Below, one piece after another: positions 7,658 to 15,642 of a DNA stretch of 22,190 nt. The stretch comes from Baffinella frigidus (lineage: Eukaryota; Cryptophyceae; Cryptomonadales; Baffinellaceae), in assembly GCA_026770585.1 (NCBI GenBank), contig MU646527.1, forward strand, positions 126,195 to 148,384. The letters run 5' to 3'. The position numbers were made by a program, and so were the translations under genes. The stretch's first letter is position 1. Each line of letters opens with the position of its first letter. The notes below the pieces were generated by a model that was not told the origin of the DNA, did no database searches, and saw only the letters and a list, made by a program, of their open reading frames with translations.

Positions 7658-7733
7658 AAGCATTGCTTTTCTGCAGAACCAGTTACAGTGTATGCCTATG
7701 GTGAGAGTTCAAAGAACCTCAAGGACCTGAAGG
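7658..7733 (+). repeat. Repeat D copy 5
   Basis: GGAAGCATTGCTTTTCTGCA, AACCAGTTACAGTG and AAGAACCTCAAGGACC. A short GGAAGCGGCACAGAGGAT tandem follows at 7735-7795. Confidence 0.8.
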
Positions 7734-7734
7734 A

Positions 7735-7795
7735 TGGAAGCGGCACAGAGGATGGAAGCGGCACAGAGGATAGAAGCGGCATGGAAGCGGCACAG
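7735..7795 (+). repeat. 18-bp tandem repeat, about 3 units
   Basis: GGATGGAAGCGGCACAGA recurs three times with small changes directly after repeat D copy 5. Confidence 0.75.
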
Positions 7796-7879
7796 GCAGA
7801 GGCGGAGGCGGCGGTGCAGCAGAAGGCAATTTTTTTTACTGCTACGATCCTCTGCACCGGGGAGGGCTAGAAGTGATTC

Positions 7880-7963
7880 GAAAAGAAGCAGGGATTTTCT
7901 GCCGAACCAATTCCAGTGTCCGCATATGTTGGGAATTGGAAGAACCTAAAGGACCTAAAGGGC
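7880..7963 (+). repeat. Repeat D copy 6
   Basis: AAAGAAGCAGGGATTTTCTG, TTCCAGTGTCCGCATATG and GAAGAACCTAAAGGACC, with the longer 5' extension (CTGCTACGATCCTCTGCACC) ahead. Confidence 0.85.
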
Positions 7964-8095
7964 AGCAGGAGGCAGTTTTTGTTTTAACAAACCTCCTTTG
8001 GTAAACCACACCCGCGGACTTCGAAGGTATCGTGAACAACCCATACGCAATAAGAAATAGGACACTACGGTTGGCAATCCGTAGGGAAATACGTG

Positions 8096-8260
8096 TAGGG
8101 ATAACTGGGATACAAAAACCCAGAACTTAAGAGCCCACACCGGATTTTGGGCTTGCGAGCCGTTAATTTTGTACCATAGGGTTGACTAAATCTCATGTTT
8201 AGTCAACCCGCTGGTACTAATTCAAGAAAACATACAACACCGACCGAGGCTCAACCAGGT
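8096..8260 (-). mobile_element. MITE-C copy (diverged)
   Basis: TAGGGATAACTGGG end, CTTAAGAGCCCACACCGG, and an inner stem GGGTTGACTAAATCTCATG / TTTAGTCAACCC (8178-8211). The far end is eroded. Confidence 0.6.
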
Positions 8261-8375
8261 ATGTTCGTCACCATTCTGACCGTGGACTCCAACACGGCAT
8301 TGAAAATCCCCAGCCTTTAGGTCCTTGAGGCCCGCTGATCCTCCCGTTCTCTCGTGGGGCGGGCGCGGCTCGGTT

Positions 8376-8655
8376 CACAGTGTGATTAAATCCGTAATCC
8401 GTAATCTGAAATTAAATCTCCAATTCTTAATCTCTAATCCTTGAAGCCTGAAGCCTAACGAGTAATTGCACATCGCTAGACCTTAAACCCTCAGCCCTGA
8501 ATCCCAAACCTAAACCCCAAACCCCAAACCCTCATTCCTAATCCCTAACCCCTAACCCCGAACCCCTAACCCCTAATCCATAAAGCGTCAAGCCTAATGC
8601 CTAATCGCTAATCAATAAATCCTGAACCCTAAACCCTAAACCCTTAAACTCTGGA
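8376..8655 (-). repeat. Degenerate CCCTAAA heptamer array C
   Basis: TAATCC, CCTAAACC and CCTAACCC units in the orientation opposite to arrays A and B. A short relative lies at 8896-8930. Confidence 0.85.
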
Positions 8656-8679
8656 CCCGAATCAAGGCCACTTCGACTT

Positions 8680-8752
8680 GCCTTTTCTGCAGAACCAGTT
8701 CCGGTGTCCACCTATGTTGGGAGCTCGAAGAACCTGAAGGACCTAAAGGACT
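8680..8752 (+). repeat. Repeat D copy 7
   Basis: TTCTGCAGAACCAGTTCCGG, TCCACCTATGTTGGGAGC and GAAGAACCTGAAGGACC. Confidence 0.85.
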
Positions 8753-8932
8753 GCTGAAGGGGGGCGAGCTGCTGTCCTGTCCGGCTTCCGGAACAGGCAA
8801 AGGCCCGTCACGTCTCCCGCGGCCGTGCTCACCACGGCGTTTCGGCCTGACGGACCAAGAAACGTGCGTGCTGCTGTATGACGTTTATTAAATAAGCCCC
8901 CAAACCCTTAACCCAAAACCCTAACCCTATCA

Positions 8933-9345
8933 AGATTTATTCAAGAGGCTTCAGGATTCACTTAGGAGGACTCAGGAGTCAGTTAAGAATGTGCAGATAA
9001 GTTCCAGTGTCCGCCTATGTTGGGAGCTCGAAGAACCTAAAGGACCTAAAGAAACAGGTTTCAGGATTCAGTCAGCAAAAAGTTGGTGCGCTTTCCCAAA
9101 AAGACTTGGGATGTTGTCAGCAAGACACGGGATTCAGTCAGGATGACTCAGGATTTGGTCAAAAAGACTCAGGATTCAGTCAGGATGATTCAGGATTCAG
9201 TCAGGATGACTCAGGATTTAGTCAGATAGACTCAGGATTTGGTCAAAAGACCCAGGGTTCACTCGGAAGGTCTCACGATTCGGTCAAGAGGTCTCAGGAT
9301 TTATTCAGGAGGCCTCAATATGGTCAACAGGCCTCAGGATAGCAG
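8933..9345 (+). repeat. 21-bp minisatellite, split by repeat D
   Basis: Unit TCAGGATTCAGTCAGGATGA, about 21 bp, clear from 9061 to 9345, with a few older units at 8933-8990. Repeat D copy 8 sits between the two parts. Because 21 is a multiple of 3, one frame stays open and spells QDDSGFS repeats, but no gene structure supports translation. Confidence 0.85.
8992..9053 (+). repeat. Repeat D copy 8, inside the minisatellite
   Basis: AAGTTCCAGTGTCCGCCTATG core and GAAGAACCTAAAGGACC, lying between minisatellite units, so this copy arrived after the minisatellite began to form or was captured by it. Confidence 0.8.
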
Positions 9346-9489
9346 GACACCAACCCTCAACCGGACACCCTGATTCCCAAACGCCAAGTCCTGCACCTCG
9401 CCCCCGGAATTCTGTGTTGCACGGCGTCCTAACCCGTCCTTACTGAATCGTGAGTCGTTCCGACTGAATCGTGTGTCGTTCTGACACAG

Positions 9490-9612
9490 TCAGGCATCGT
9501 CTTGATCGAATCCTGAGTCGCCCTGCATGAATGCTGGGTCGCTCTGATGGAATCCTGAGTCGTCCTGAGTAAATCCTGAGTTGTTCTCACTGAATCCTAA
9601 GTCGCTGAGTGA
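9490..9612 (-). repeat. Inverted partner of the 21-bp minisatellite
   Basis: GAATCCTGAGTCGTCCTGAG and variants, the reverse complement of the unit at 9061-9345. The spacer 9346-9489 has nothing recognised. Confidence 0.8.
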
Positions 9613-10110
9613 ATTTCGCATAAAACCTGCTAGCAAAGTTGGCGAGAGTGTTCTGCTGCGGAGAGTGAAGGAAATTTGAACATGATAAAAATGGCTAACA
9701 TTCCACTGAGCAACGGCCATTTGCGCTTCGTTCGTGGAGGGAATTTTTTTTTGACCTTCAAAACTGGTCGAAAAAACTGGTACCCCACACCCCAGCCAGT
9801 TTCAGTGTTTAACTAAAGAAAATTGATAATTTATTGCCAAACAATCAGCGTCAGTGTCGCTTATGCTACGCATTGTGCCACATACTGTACCCCGTGCCGG
9901 CCGCTCATACGAGCATATTTCGGACGGATTCTAACTCCACCTCCTCACAACTGGTAATGATGAGACTGGTTGATGAGTTCTCGTCGGCCGCACTAGTTCA
10001 CATTTCATTAAAAACTCCGAGCCTCAGGAGGTCTATTTGGACCTGTTCACCACTTTAGGGATAGACCAGAAATCTTTGTAGGGCCCTGGGCGAGGCTTGA
10101 TTCGATCCAA
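9613..10110. other. Unassigned spacer
   Basis: No gene, RNA or repeat recognised. A/T content is higher than around it. Confidence 0.4.
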
Positions 10111-10112
10111 AT

Positions 10113-10198
10113 CGAAGCAGTGCCTCTTTGCAGGATACGTTCCAGTATCCGCCTAAATGTATGGTGGGAGTTAGAAGAACCTACAGGTCCTAAAAGAA
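10113..10198 (+). repeat. Repeat D copy 9
   Basis: GAAGCAGTGCCTCTTTGCAG, GTTCCAGTATCCGCCTAAATG and GAAGAACCTACAGGTCC. Confidence 0.75.
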
Positions 10199-10241
10199 GG
10201 GGGCCTGTAAAGGCAGACTCCCACTTGGTGGGTAGAGAGAG

Positions 10242-10300
10242 GTCGTGGGAGAGAGCGAGAGAGAGAGAGAGCGCGAGGGAGACAGAGCGAGACAGAGGGA
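10242..10300 (+). repeat. GAGAGA/GAGCGA low-complexity tract
   Basis: Purine-rich short tandem repeat, complementary in type to the tract at 245-383. Confidence 0.85.
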
Positions 10301-10690
10301 CAGAGGGATGTGCTTTCTACATGTTGAAGGGACCAGGGCGCGAACGCCCCCATCTCCGGCAGGGAACGAAACAAAAAGAGTCGGGCGGGGCCCCAGTTTG
10401 GCAAGAGATTTCCTGGGCACGCCGCACGGTGAAGGACGCCGCACGCTGGTCCCAGGATTACTGATTACTGAATTTATTAAAGAGTTTTCGCCGTTATTGC
10501 CTAACCCGTGCCATTACCAGACTATGATCGGTCCATGTTATACCCCGCTCAGTCTGTCTCCGAGGGATGCTCCCCGAAGATTTGCGCAGATGAAGTCAAC
10601 GACGAAGAAGAAGGAGAGGTTTGGTAGGTCCACGATGAAGAGTTACTGATTACTGACAAATGAATCAGTAATCAATAACAAAAAAACCAC
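10301..10690. other. Unassigned spacer
   Basis: Open frames here have no recognisable family. A small inverted motif TTACTGATTACTGA ... AATCAGTAATCA occurs at 10644-10676. Confidence 0.35.
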
Positions 10691-10735
10691 ACGGTCCGCC
10701 TATTCATGGGATTTCGAAGAACCTCCAGGACCTAC
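10691..10735 (+). repeat. Repeat D copy 10 (3' part only)
   Basis: GGTCCGCCTATTCATGGGAT and GAAGAACCTCCAGGACC. It is cut off on the right by a MITE-A. Confidence 0.65.
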
Positions 10736-10853
10736 AAGCGTACCTCGCTCATAAGAAAGTGCCTCCATCTAAGACCCTACAGTAGGCATACCCTGTATGC
10801 CTAGGGCCCTGCGGTGGTCCTACTAGGGAAGGCAGTTTCTTATGAGCGAGGTA
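10733..10853 (+). mobile_element. MITE-A copy, fused to MITE-C
   Basis: Left end TACAAGCGTACCTCGC is diverged. The right arm stops at GAGGTACAGGGG, where the next element, MITE-C, begins; the two share the TA. Confidence 0.8.
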
Positions 10854-11032
10854 CAGGGGCATCTGGGCTATAAAAACACGGGTGCTCCGACATCGGTCTC
10901 AAATTAGTACCAGAGGGTGGACTTAACGTCGAAAACGCAAGATTTAGTCAACCCTCTAGTACTAAATTAAGAAAACGGGGGGGCTAAATCCGGTCTGTGT
11001 TCTTCAGTCCTCGTTTCCCAGATACCCCTGTA
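10852..11032 (+). mobile_element. MITE-C copy
   Basis: CAGGGGCATCTGGG ... CCCAGATACCCCTG between TA dinucleotides. Inner order: GGGTGCTCCGACATCGGTC, the AGTACCAGAGGGT stem and GGCTAAATCCGGTCTGTG. Confidence 0.85.
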
Positions 11033-11040
11033 CAGGGATA

Positions 11041-11240
11041 GCCCATACAAGAAAACGCACCTTAAGAAAACGGACCGGATTTGAATTTAAGAAAAAGGTA
11101 CCGACCGGATTCTCCCTCCGAGTTCTTAATTCAAGCAAAGATAGGACCGACCAGATTCTCTGTTTTTTTATTCCAGTAAGAAAAAAGCGACTGACCGGAT
11201 TCTGTGTGTGCCAAGAAACAAATCGCACCCAGAAGCTTTG
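11041..11240. repeat. Tandem ACCGGATT-type motif
   Basis: AAGAAAA...GACCGGATT recurs four times at about 45-60 base spacing (near 11055, 11087, 11140, 11190). It looks like repeated inner pieces of MITE-C. Confidence 0.55.
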
Positions 11241-11288
11241 TCAACGACTACCCTCATTTTTGTTGCAACCAACCGGTTTCGGGTACCT

Positions 11289-11368
11289 GTGGGTATCTAG
11301 GCTCTAAGGGCATGTAAGGACGCAAGGTAATGAGGACGCCACTTAGGCCTTCGAAGTAGATACTAACG
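11289..11368 (+). repeat. Repeat E copy 2
   Basis: GTGGGTATCTAGGCTCTAAG, AAGGACGCAAGGTAATGAGG and ACTTAGGCCTTCGAAGTAGA. Best preserved together with the inverted copy at 15868-15957. Confidence 0.75.
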
Positions 11369-11610
11369 AAAGACTGAGGCATCCTCGTGAGACGTGGGGC
11401 CAGTAGCGTTCACAGTACCTACATAAGAGCTACCCTTTTGCGAGGTCCGCAGTCAACCTGTTCCTCGAGATGTTGAGGATTATCAAATCCCAAAAATCCT
11501 AAGGGTCGGCTGACGCCTGCAGTGGGCTTTGACGCGTGTGCGTTTTGGTTTCTGATCGGGGGTACATGTATCCGTGGATAGCTCTGATGAGCTGAGCCAT
11601 TGGATACAAC

Positions 11611-11818
11611 TACAGGGGGGATCTGGGCTATCATAAGAAACCAGAACTTAAGAATACAGACCGGATTTGGGCCTCCCGTTTTCTTGATTTAGTACCAGAG
11701 GGTTGACCAAATCTTGCGTACAGTCAAACCTCCGGTGCTAATCTATGAAAACAGACACCGGCCGATGTCGGAGCACCCGCGTTCTTATCCCTCACAGCTG
11801 TAAGTGGGTACCCTTGTA
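11611..11818 (-). mobile_element. MITE-C copy (reverse)
   Basis: CAGGGGGGATCTGGG at the left, the inner AGTACCAGAGGGTTGACC stem, CCGATGTCGGAGCACCCG near the right, and a TA boundary at 11817-11818. The right terminus is diverged. Confidence 0.7.
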
Positions 11819-11819
11819 C

Positions 11820-12115
11820 GGTTTCTAGGCCGACTTGGGCCCCTGGTGTGTGTGTGAACATGGCAACCATTGGTATCTTCACACGCCCCACTTGAGGACG
11901 ACCCTTCAGCCAACTTTCATTTTGGAGTCTTGTTTGGTTTGCGATCTGCGGAGGTATCCGTGGATGGAGCTCTGCTCAATCATTTGATACCTTGGGTCTT
12001 CAGCCGACTTGGGTCCCCCGCGTGTGTGGCCAGAAATTGATGTCTATACGCTGTCGCGTGCCCCACTTTAGACTACCCTTTAGCTGGCTTTCTGCTGCGA
12101 TCCTTTGCCGGGGGG
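11820..12115 (+). repeat. Two direct repeats of a 100-bp unit before repeat D
   Basis: GCCGACTTGGGCCCCTGGTG ... CGCCCCACTTGAGGACGACC (11829-11905) recurs as GCCGACTTGGGTCCCCCGCG ... TGCCCCACTTTAGACTACCC (12003-12080). The second runs into the 5' extension of repeat D. A related piece lies at 12580-12640. Confidence 0.65.
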
Positions 12116-12127
12116 CTGGATGTGATC

Positions 12128-12205
12128 CGAAATGAAGCATGGCTTTTCTGCAGAACCAGTTCCAGTGTCCGCCTATGGTGGGTGTTGCAAGAATATAACG
12201 GAGTT
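12128..12205 (+). repeat. Repeat D copy 11
   Basis: CGAAATGAAGCATGGCTTTTC, TTCCAGTGTCCGCCTATG; the 3' part is diverged. Confidence 0.8.
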
Positions 12206-12264
12206 CCTGCACTGAAGGGTTTGATCCTTGAAAAGCAGCCAGGCCATTCTGCACGATAACAGGA

Positions 12265-12320
12265 CAAGTTCCAGTGTCCGCCTACGGTGGGACCTCGAAC
12301 AACTTCAAGGACGTCAAGGA
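12265..12320 (+). repeat. Repeat D copy 12 (3' part)
   Basis: AAGTTCCAGTGTCCGCCTACG then CTCGAACAACTTCAAGGACG. Only about 60 bases after copy 11, so nearly tandem. Confidence 0.75.
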
Positions 12321-12373
12321 GTCGACCACCTCCAATTGACCATTCTGTCTCTGCAGTAATGCGTAATCAACCT

Positions 12374-12496
12374 TACAGGGGTACCTCGTACATGGAAAAA
12401 CGCCCCCCCCCCCTAGGACCACCATAGGGCGCTGGGCATAGGCCTTCTGCAGGGTCCTAGGGGGAGGCGCTTTCTCATGAGCGAGGTACCCCTGTA
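12374..12496 (-). mobile_element. MITE-A copy
   Basis: TA-bounded foldback; the left arm reads CAGGGGTACCTCGTACATGG and the right arm is intact. Confidence 0.87.
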
Positions 12497-12667
12497 CTAC
12501 GTTCAATAAAGCTCCCATAGCTCCCTCATGCGTCCTCCCCATTCGTGGGAGGAGCTGGACCTGTTTGATCAGAATATTATCTCTTGGGGAACACGTGCAA
12601 ACTTGAGGACTATCCTTTGGCCGGTTTCTGCTGAGATCCTCTGCAGGGGGGGGCTTGATGCGGTCCG

Positions 12668-12752
12668 GAAGGAAGCACTTCTTTTATACAGAACCAGTTC
12701 CAGTGTCCGCCTATGTTGGGAGCTCGGAGAACTTGAAGGACCTAAAGGGGGT
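12668..12752 (+). repeat. Repeat D copy 13
   Basis: GGAAGGAAGCACTTCTTTTA, TTCCAGTGTCCGCCTATG and GAGAACTTGAAGGACC, with the longer 5' extension at 12628-12660. Confidence 0.85.
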
Positions 12753-13401
12753 TTCTGAACTTCCCCCTTCTTCACCACCGGCATCTTCCAACCCCGCTCA
12801 TTAAATTAGCTCGTGTTTACAGGCTTTACGGGTCCAGACAAGTTACCGTTGTGCCCCTCGCGTCTCCAGGTCATCTTTCTCTTTGCGGACGAGGGCTTGC
12901 ACAGGTGCACATCCTTGCTGGCAAGGGTCTGCTGGCCAGGGCATGCTCTGGTGCCCTCCAGCTGATTGTCTTGCGGCAGGGCTCTCCTCGCACCGAGCCC
13001 TGGCTTGTTTGTCGGCCAGCGAGGTGCACGGCGTGGATCGTGAGGGAACAGCCCTCCCCGTGAGGGCAGAGGAAGCACCATCGTGCGGCGTCTGTCATGT
13101 GTCTGCAGAATGGCCCTCCTGGGGCCAGCGTGCGGCATCTCCCAGTGCGCGGGGTCCCAGGTCCTTTAGGTCCGGAGCAAAACTCTGCCAAACTGGTCAA
13201 AGAGACTTTAGCACTTAACGGTCCATTCAAAAGTTGACGTAGAGGGCAGAATGTCACACATTGTGGAACAAGCTCCAATTCCCCCCATGAATCTGACAAC
13301 TTGAAAATAATTGACCTTTGAAGAGTCAATCGTGTCCACGAGCCGGTGCCGAATTTGTTACGAATTTTCTGACATAAAACTTGGGGCCAGCTCGTGAAAC
13401 T
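12753..13401. other. 5' flank of alpha gene 2, unassigned
   Basis: Nothing recognised except a possible repeat D scrap, GGTCCTTTAGGTCC (13159-13172). Long minus-strand frames are antisense to gene 2 or to this spacer and have no known domain. Confidence 0.4.
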
Positions 13402-13421
13402 TTTCCCCACCACCAACCAAC
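13402..13421 (+). promoter_or_regulatory. Conserved 5' leader of alpha gene 2
   Basis: CCCCACCACCAACCAAC precedes the start codon, matching the gene 1 leader. The similarity fades a few tens of bases further upstream, so only the leader and presequence seem to be shared between the copies. Confidence 0.5.
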
Positions 13422-13799
13422 ATGTTCACCATGAAGTTCGCTGCCCTCGCCTTCATCGGCTCCGCCGCCGCCTTCTCCCCGACCATGTCCGTGTCGACCG
13501 GCCGCCGCGCCGCCATCCAGGGCGCCGCCGGCGCCGCCATCGCGGCTCCCCTCCTCCGCCCGACTGAGGCTGAGGCGGCGTCCAAGTACGCGGGTGCGAT
13601 GTACGCTAACCCCTCCGCGCCGGTGCTTACCCTCCTCGACCACCGTGGCTGCTCGCGCCAGGGCACCGAGTACAAGGGGCCCAAGGCGAACGACCAGGAG
13701 GACGAGCAGGTTGTCATCCTTCGCATGCAGAAGGTCGGCCCGGGTGAGGCTGGCGCCGCCCGCTTCCTGTCCAACGTCATCGGCGAGTTCAACGCGTAA
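13422..13799 (+). CDS. Phycobiliprotein alpha subunit, gene 2 (RGC type)
   Basis: A 125-residue alpha subunit of the cryptophyte phycobiliprotein, expected in the thylakoid lumen. The presequence is almost the same as in gene 1: MFTMKFAALAFIGSAAAF, a short transit stretch, GRRA at 27-30 and a hydrophobic core. The mature domain is clearly different. It has a longer N-terminus (roughly SKYAGAMYANPSAP), the bilin motif LLDHRGC with Cys77, then EYKGPKAND, EDEQVV and a C-terminus ending FLSNVIGEFNA. The loop DHRGC is one residue shorter than DARGGC in genes 1 and 3, as in classical closed-form alpha chains. DNA identity with gene 1 is very high over the presequence and drops sharply after it. The leader CCACCACCAACCAACATG matches gene 1. 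It could be the partner alpha chain in a heterodimeric antenna (inference). Confidence 0.93.
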   Translation: MFTMKFAALAFIGSAAAFSPTMSVSTGRRAAIQGAAGAAIAAPLLRPTEAEAASKYAGAMYANPSAPVLTLLDHRGCSRQGTEYKGPKANDQEDEQVVILRMQKVGPGEAGAARFLSNVIGEFNA

Positions 13800-14088
13800 G
13801 CGTTTCAATGGTGTGGTGACGCCGAGAGGCAAAAGTTGTAGATGTTTGCGAGACGGTCAGTAAAGGCTGTTCCACAAAACGCGCGTCTACCTGACTGAGT
13901 CACAGTGGGCCTGCCGTCTTGGTGCGGTGCGACCAGACGCTGTGTCTCCGCCCGACGTGCCGACACTTTGCTCTCTACCCCTGCCCCACGCCTCTCCCGG
14001 CACTGGGCATCTTTACATCCTCAGCGTAAGGCCCTGTGAAGAAGCTTGCTGTCGCCTCAGCGGAAGGCCCTCTGGGGACTTGATGTCG
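13800..14088. other. 3' flank of alpha gene 2
   Basis: Should hold the 3' UTR. No poly(A) signal, repeat or gene is recognised before the zinc-finger remnant. Confidence 0.4.
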
Positions 14089-14142
14089 TGCCTTGGATGT
14101 CCGCTTTTCGAAAAGTTGCCTTCTCTGTCCCTCGGCATGTGC

Positions 14143-14259
14143 TGGGGATCTCGCTCGTAAGGAAGCGCCGCCCCTTCAAGGACCACCATAGGGGTCTGGG
14201 CATAGGCCTACTGCATGATCCTGAGGGGTGGCGCTTTCTCATGCGGATGTACCCCTGAT
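14143..14259 (-). mobile_element. MITE-A copy (diverged) within the zinc-finger remnant
   Basis: GGGGATCTCGCTCGTAAGG left, CTTTCTCATGCGGATGTACC right, with the typical inner CCATAGG and CCTACTG boxes. The TA flanks are lost, suggesting an old insertion. Confidence 0.7.
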
Positions 14260-14321
14260 GCACACGTGATGGAAAATGTGGGGACTGTGACGAATGAGGA
14301 GCGTTTCTCTGCTCGGCCTGG

Positions 14322-14542
14322 TACAGGGGTACCTCGCTTATCCCTTAAGTGGCGAGTAGGCTCATACGCCCTACGGTAGGGCCCTAGGACCTGCCTAGGG
14401 CGAGTTAGGGTGAATATTCGCCCGTCCGCCACTTAAGGGATAAGAAACCGCCTCCACCTAGGACCCTACAGTAGGACCATGCCTGGGGTCCTACGGTGAT
14501 CCTAGGGGGGGGGCGGTTTCTTATGAGCGAGGTAACCCTGTA
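14322..14542 (+). mobile_element. MITE-A copy with nested MITE-B, in the zinc-finger remnant
   Basis: Outer ends CAGGGGTACCTCGCT and GAGGTAACCCTG with TA on both sides. The left arm is split by the MITE-B at 14339-14442. Confidence 0.87.
14339..14442 (-). mobile_element. MITE-B copy, nested in MITE-A
   Basis: TCCCTTAAGTGGCG ... CGCCACTTAAGGGA, TA on both sides, inserted at the TA of the MITE-A arm (CATAAGAAA). Confidence 0.9.
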
Positions 14543-14704
14543 CTGACGGTGCATTTAGCGCAAGCCAGGGGCACCTTCTCGATGGGAGGAGATGTTCAGT
14601 GCACGCCACGCCGCCTGACTGTGCACATGCGGATCCATTCTGGAGAAGCCGTGGATGTGTGAGACATGCGGCAAGGTCTTCTTCTAACAGTCCGGCATGC
14701 TGAC

Positions 14705-14826
14705 TACAGGGGTACCTCGATTACAAGAAAACGTCACTCCCCCTAGGACGACCATAGGGCCCTAGGCATAGGCCTACTGTAGGGTCCTACGGGGAGGCGT
14801 TTTCTTGTAATCGAGGTACCCCTGTA
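14705..14826 (-). mobile_element. MITE-A copy splitting a finger helix
   Basis: Ends CAGGGGTACCTCGATTACAA and its mirror, TA at 14705-14706 and 14825-14826. Removing the element and one TA makes CTGACTAGGCAAATGCGG continuous, reading LTRQMR in the finger frame. Confidence 0.9.
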
Positions 14827-14882
14827 GGCAAATGCGGGTCCATTCGGAGGTGGGGTGGCGTGAGGAGGAGGGTGGCGTACTG

Positions 14883-15001
14883 TACAGGAGTACCTCTCGC
14901 ATAAGAAAGCGCACCCCCCCCAGACCACCATAGGGCTCTAGCTAGACATAGCCCTACTCTAGGGTCCTCGGAGCATGCGCTTTCTTACGAGCGACCCTGT
15001 A
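14883..15001 (-). mobile_element. MITE-A copy
   Basis: Left end CAGGAGTACCTCTCGCATA. The right end is shortened (GAGCGACCCTG lacks the GGTAC). TA on both sides. Confidence 0.8.
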
Positions 15002-15034
15002 GGGAGGGGACGTGAGGGGATGCAATGGCTTCTG

Positions 15035-15187
15035 TACTTATCTCTGAAAACGAGTTCTAAAACTCGTTTTCTTTCAATTCCCCTATAAATTCGTCAACTT
15101 ATTCTTTACTCTCCGCATAAGTTGACAAATTTGTAGAGGAATTGACTTAAGAAAACGAGTTTTAGAACTCGTTTCCTGAGATAAGTA
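15035..15187. mobile_element. Foldback element, 153 bp, single copy
   Basis: TACTTATCTCTGAAAACGAG pairs with the mirror sequence ending GAGATAAGTA, including the inner palindromes AAAACGAGTTCTAAAACTCG and AAACGAGTTTTAGAACTCG. The loop is about 25 bases. TA at each edge. Confidence 0.82.
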
Positions 15188-15227
15188 CGATGGGGGAGAC
15201 GCGCGCGTCCGAACTAGGCAGTAACTG

Positions 15228-15346
15228 TACAGGGGTACCGCGCTCATAAGAAACCGCCACCACCGGACCCTAAAGTAGGGCTATGCCTAGGGCCTTGTGG
15301 TGGTCCTAGGGGGGGGGGCATTTCTCATGAGCGAGGTACCCCTGTA
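15228..15346 (+). mobile_element. MITE-A copy
   Basis: Intact, TA on both sides. The left arm has one change in its KpnI-like GGTACC neighbourhood (GGTACCGCGC). Confidence 0.88.
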
Positions 15347-15454
15347 GGGTGAGCGGGTTGGTCAGGAAACGTGTACCGCCTTACTCTCTCGCTACATTTA
15401 CAGCCCTATCTCGTGCTATGACCCTATGGTGGTCCTCTATCAGCACAGATGACA

Positions 15455-15642
15455 CAGGGGTATCTGGGATAAGAACACGGGTGCTCCGACATCGGTCGGT
15501 GTCTGTTTTCTTAAATTAGTACCAGAGGGTTGAATAAACGCAAGCTTTTATCAACCCTCTGGTACTAAAACAAGAAAACGGAGGGCTCAAATTCGGTCTG
15601 TGTTCTTAAGTTGTGGTTTCTCATAGCCCAGATACCCCTGTA
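15455..15642 (+). mobile_element. MITE-C copy (best preserved)
   Basis: CAGGGGTATCTGGG ... CCCAGATACCCCTG; inner GGGTGCTCCGACATCGGTCG and a perfect AGTACCAGAGGGTTGA / TCAACCCTCTGGTACT stem. TA on the right side only. Confidence 0.87.

Larger units (their letters stand above)
14089..14850 (+). pseudogene. Decayed C2H2 zinc-finger gene, interrupted by MITEs
   Basis: Fragments of classical C2H2 fingers can be read here in shifting frames. TGT-GGG-GAC-TGT at 14277-14288 gives CGDCDE, followed by a stop and FLCSAW. After a MITE, CTGACGGTGCAT (14543-14554) gives LTVH. At 14616-14645 the frame reads LTVHMRIHSGE, a typical finger helix and linker. After a two-base deficit at 14645-14650 the frame resumes as PWMCETCGKVFF (14648-14683), then a TAA stop, then QSGMLT. 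A MITE-A follows (14705-14826), after which MRVHSEV is readable. A weaker CLGCPLF stretch at 14089-14109 may be an earlier finger. Spacing (C-x2-C, F, L, H, TGE-like linker) is that of the TFIIIA-type DNA-binding family. Frameshifts, stops and at least two or three insertions show it is dead. The original gene identity cannot be told. Confidence 0.7.

Noticed and set aside
9007-9342. 111-residue frame with QDDSGFS repeats
   Set aside because: It starts in repeat D and runs through a 21-bp minisatellite; the period alone keeps it open.
9061-9345. A CRISPR array
   Set aside because: Units are directly adjacent with no unique spacers, and the setting is eukaryotic.
12806-13832. Long minus-strand frames near alpha gene 2
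   Set aside because: They are antisense to gene 2 or to its GC-rich flank, with no recognised domain.
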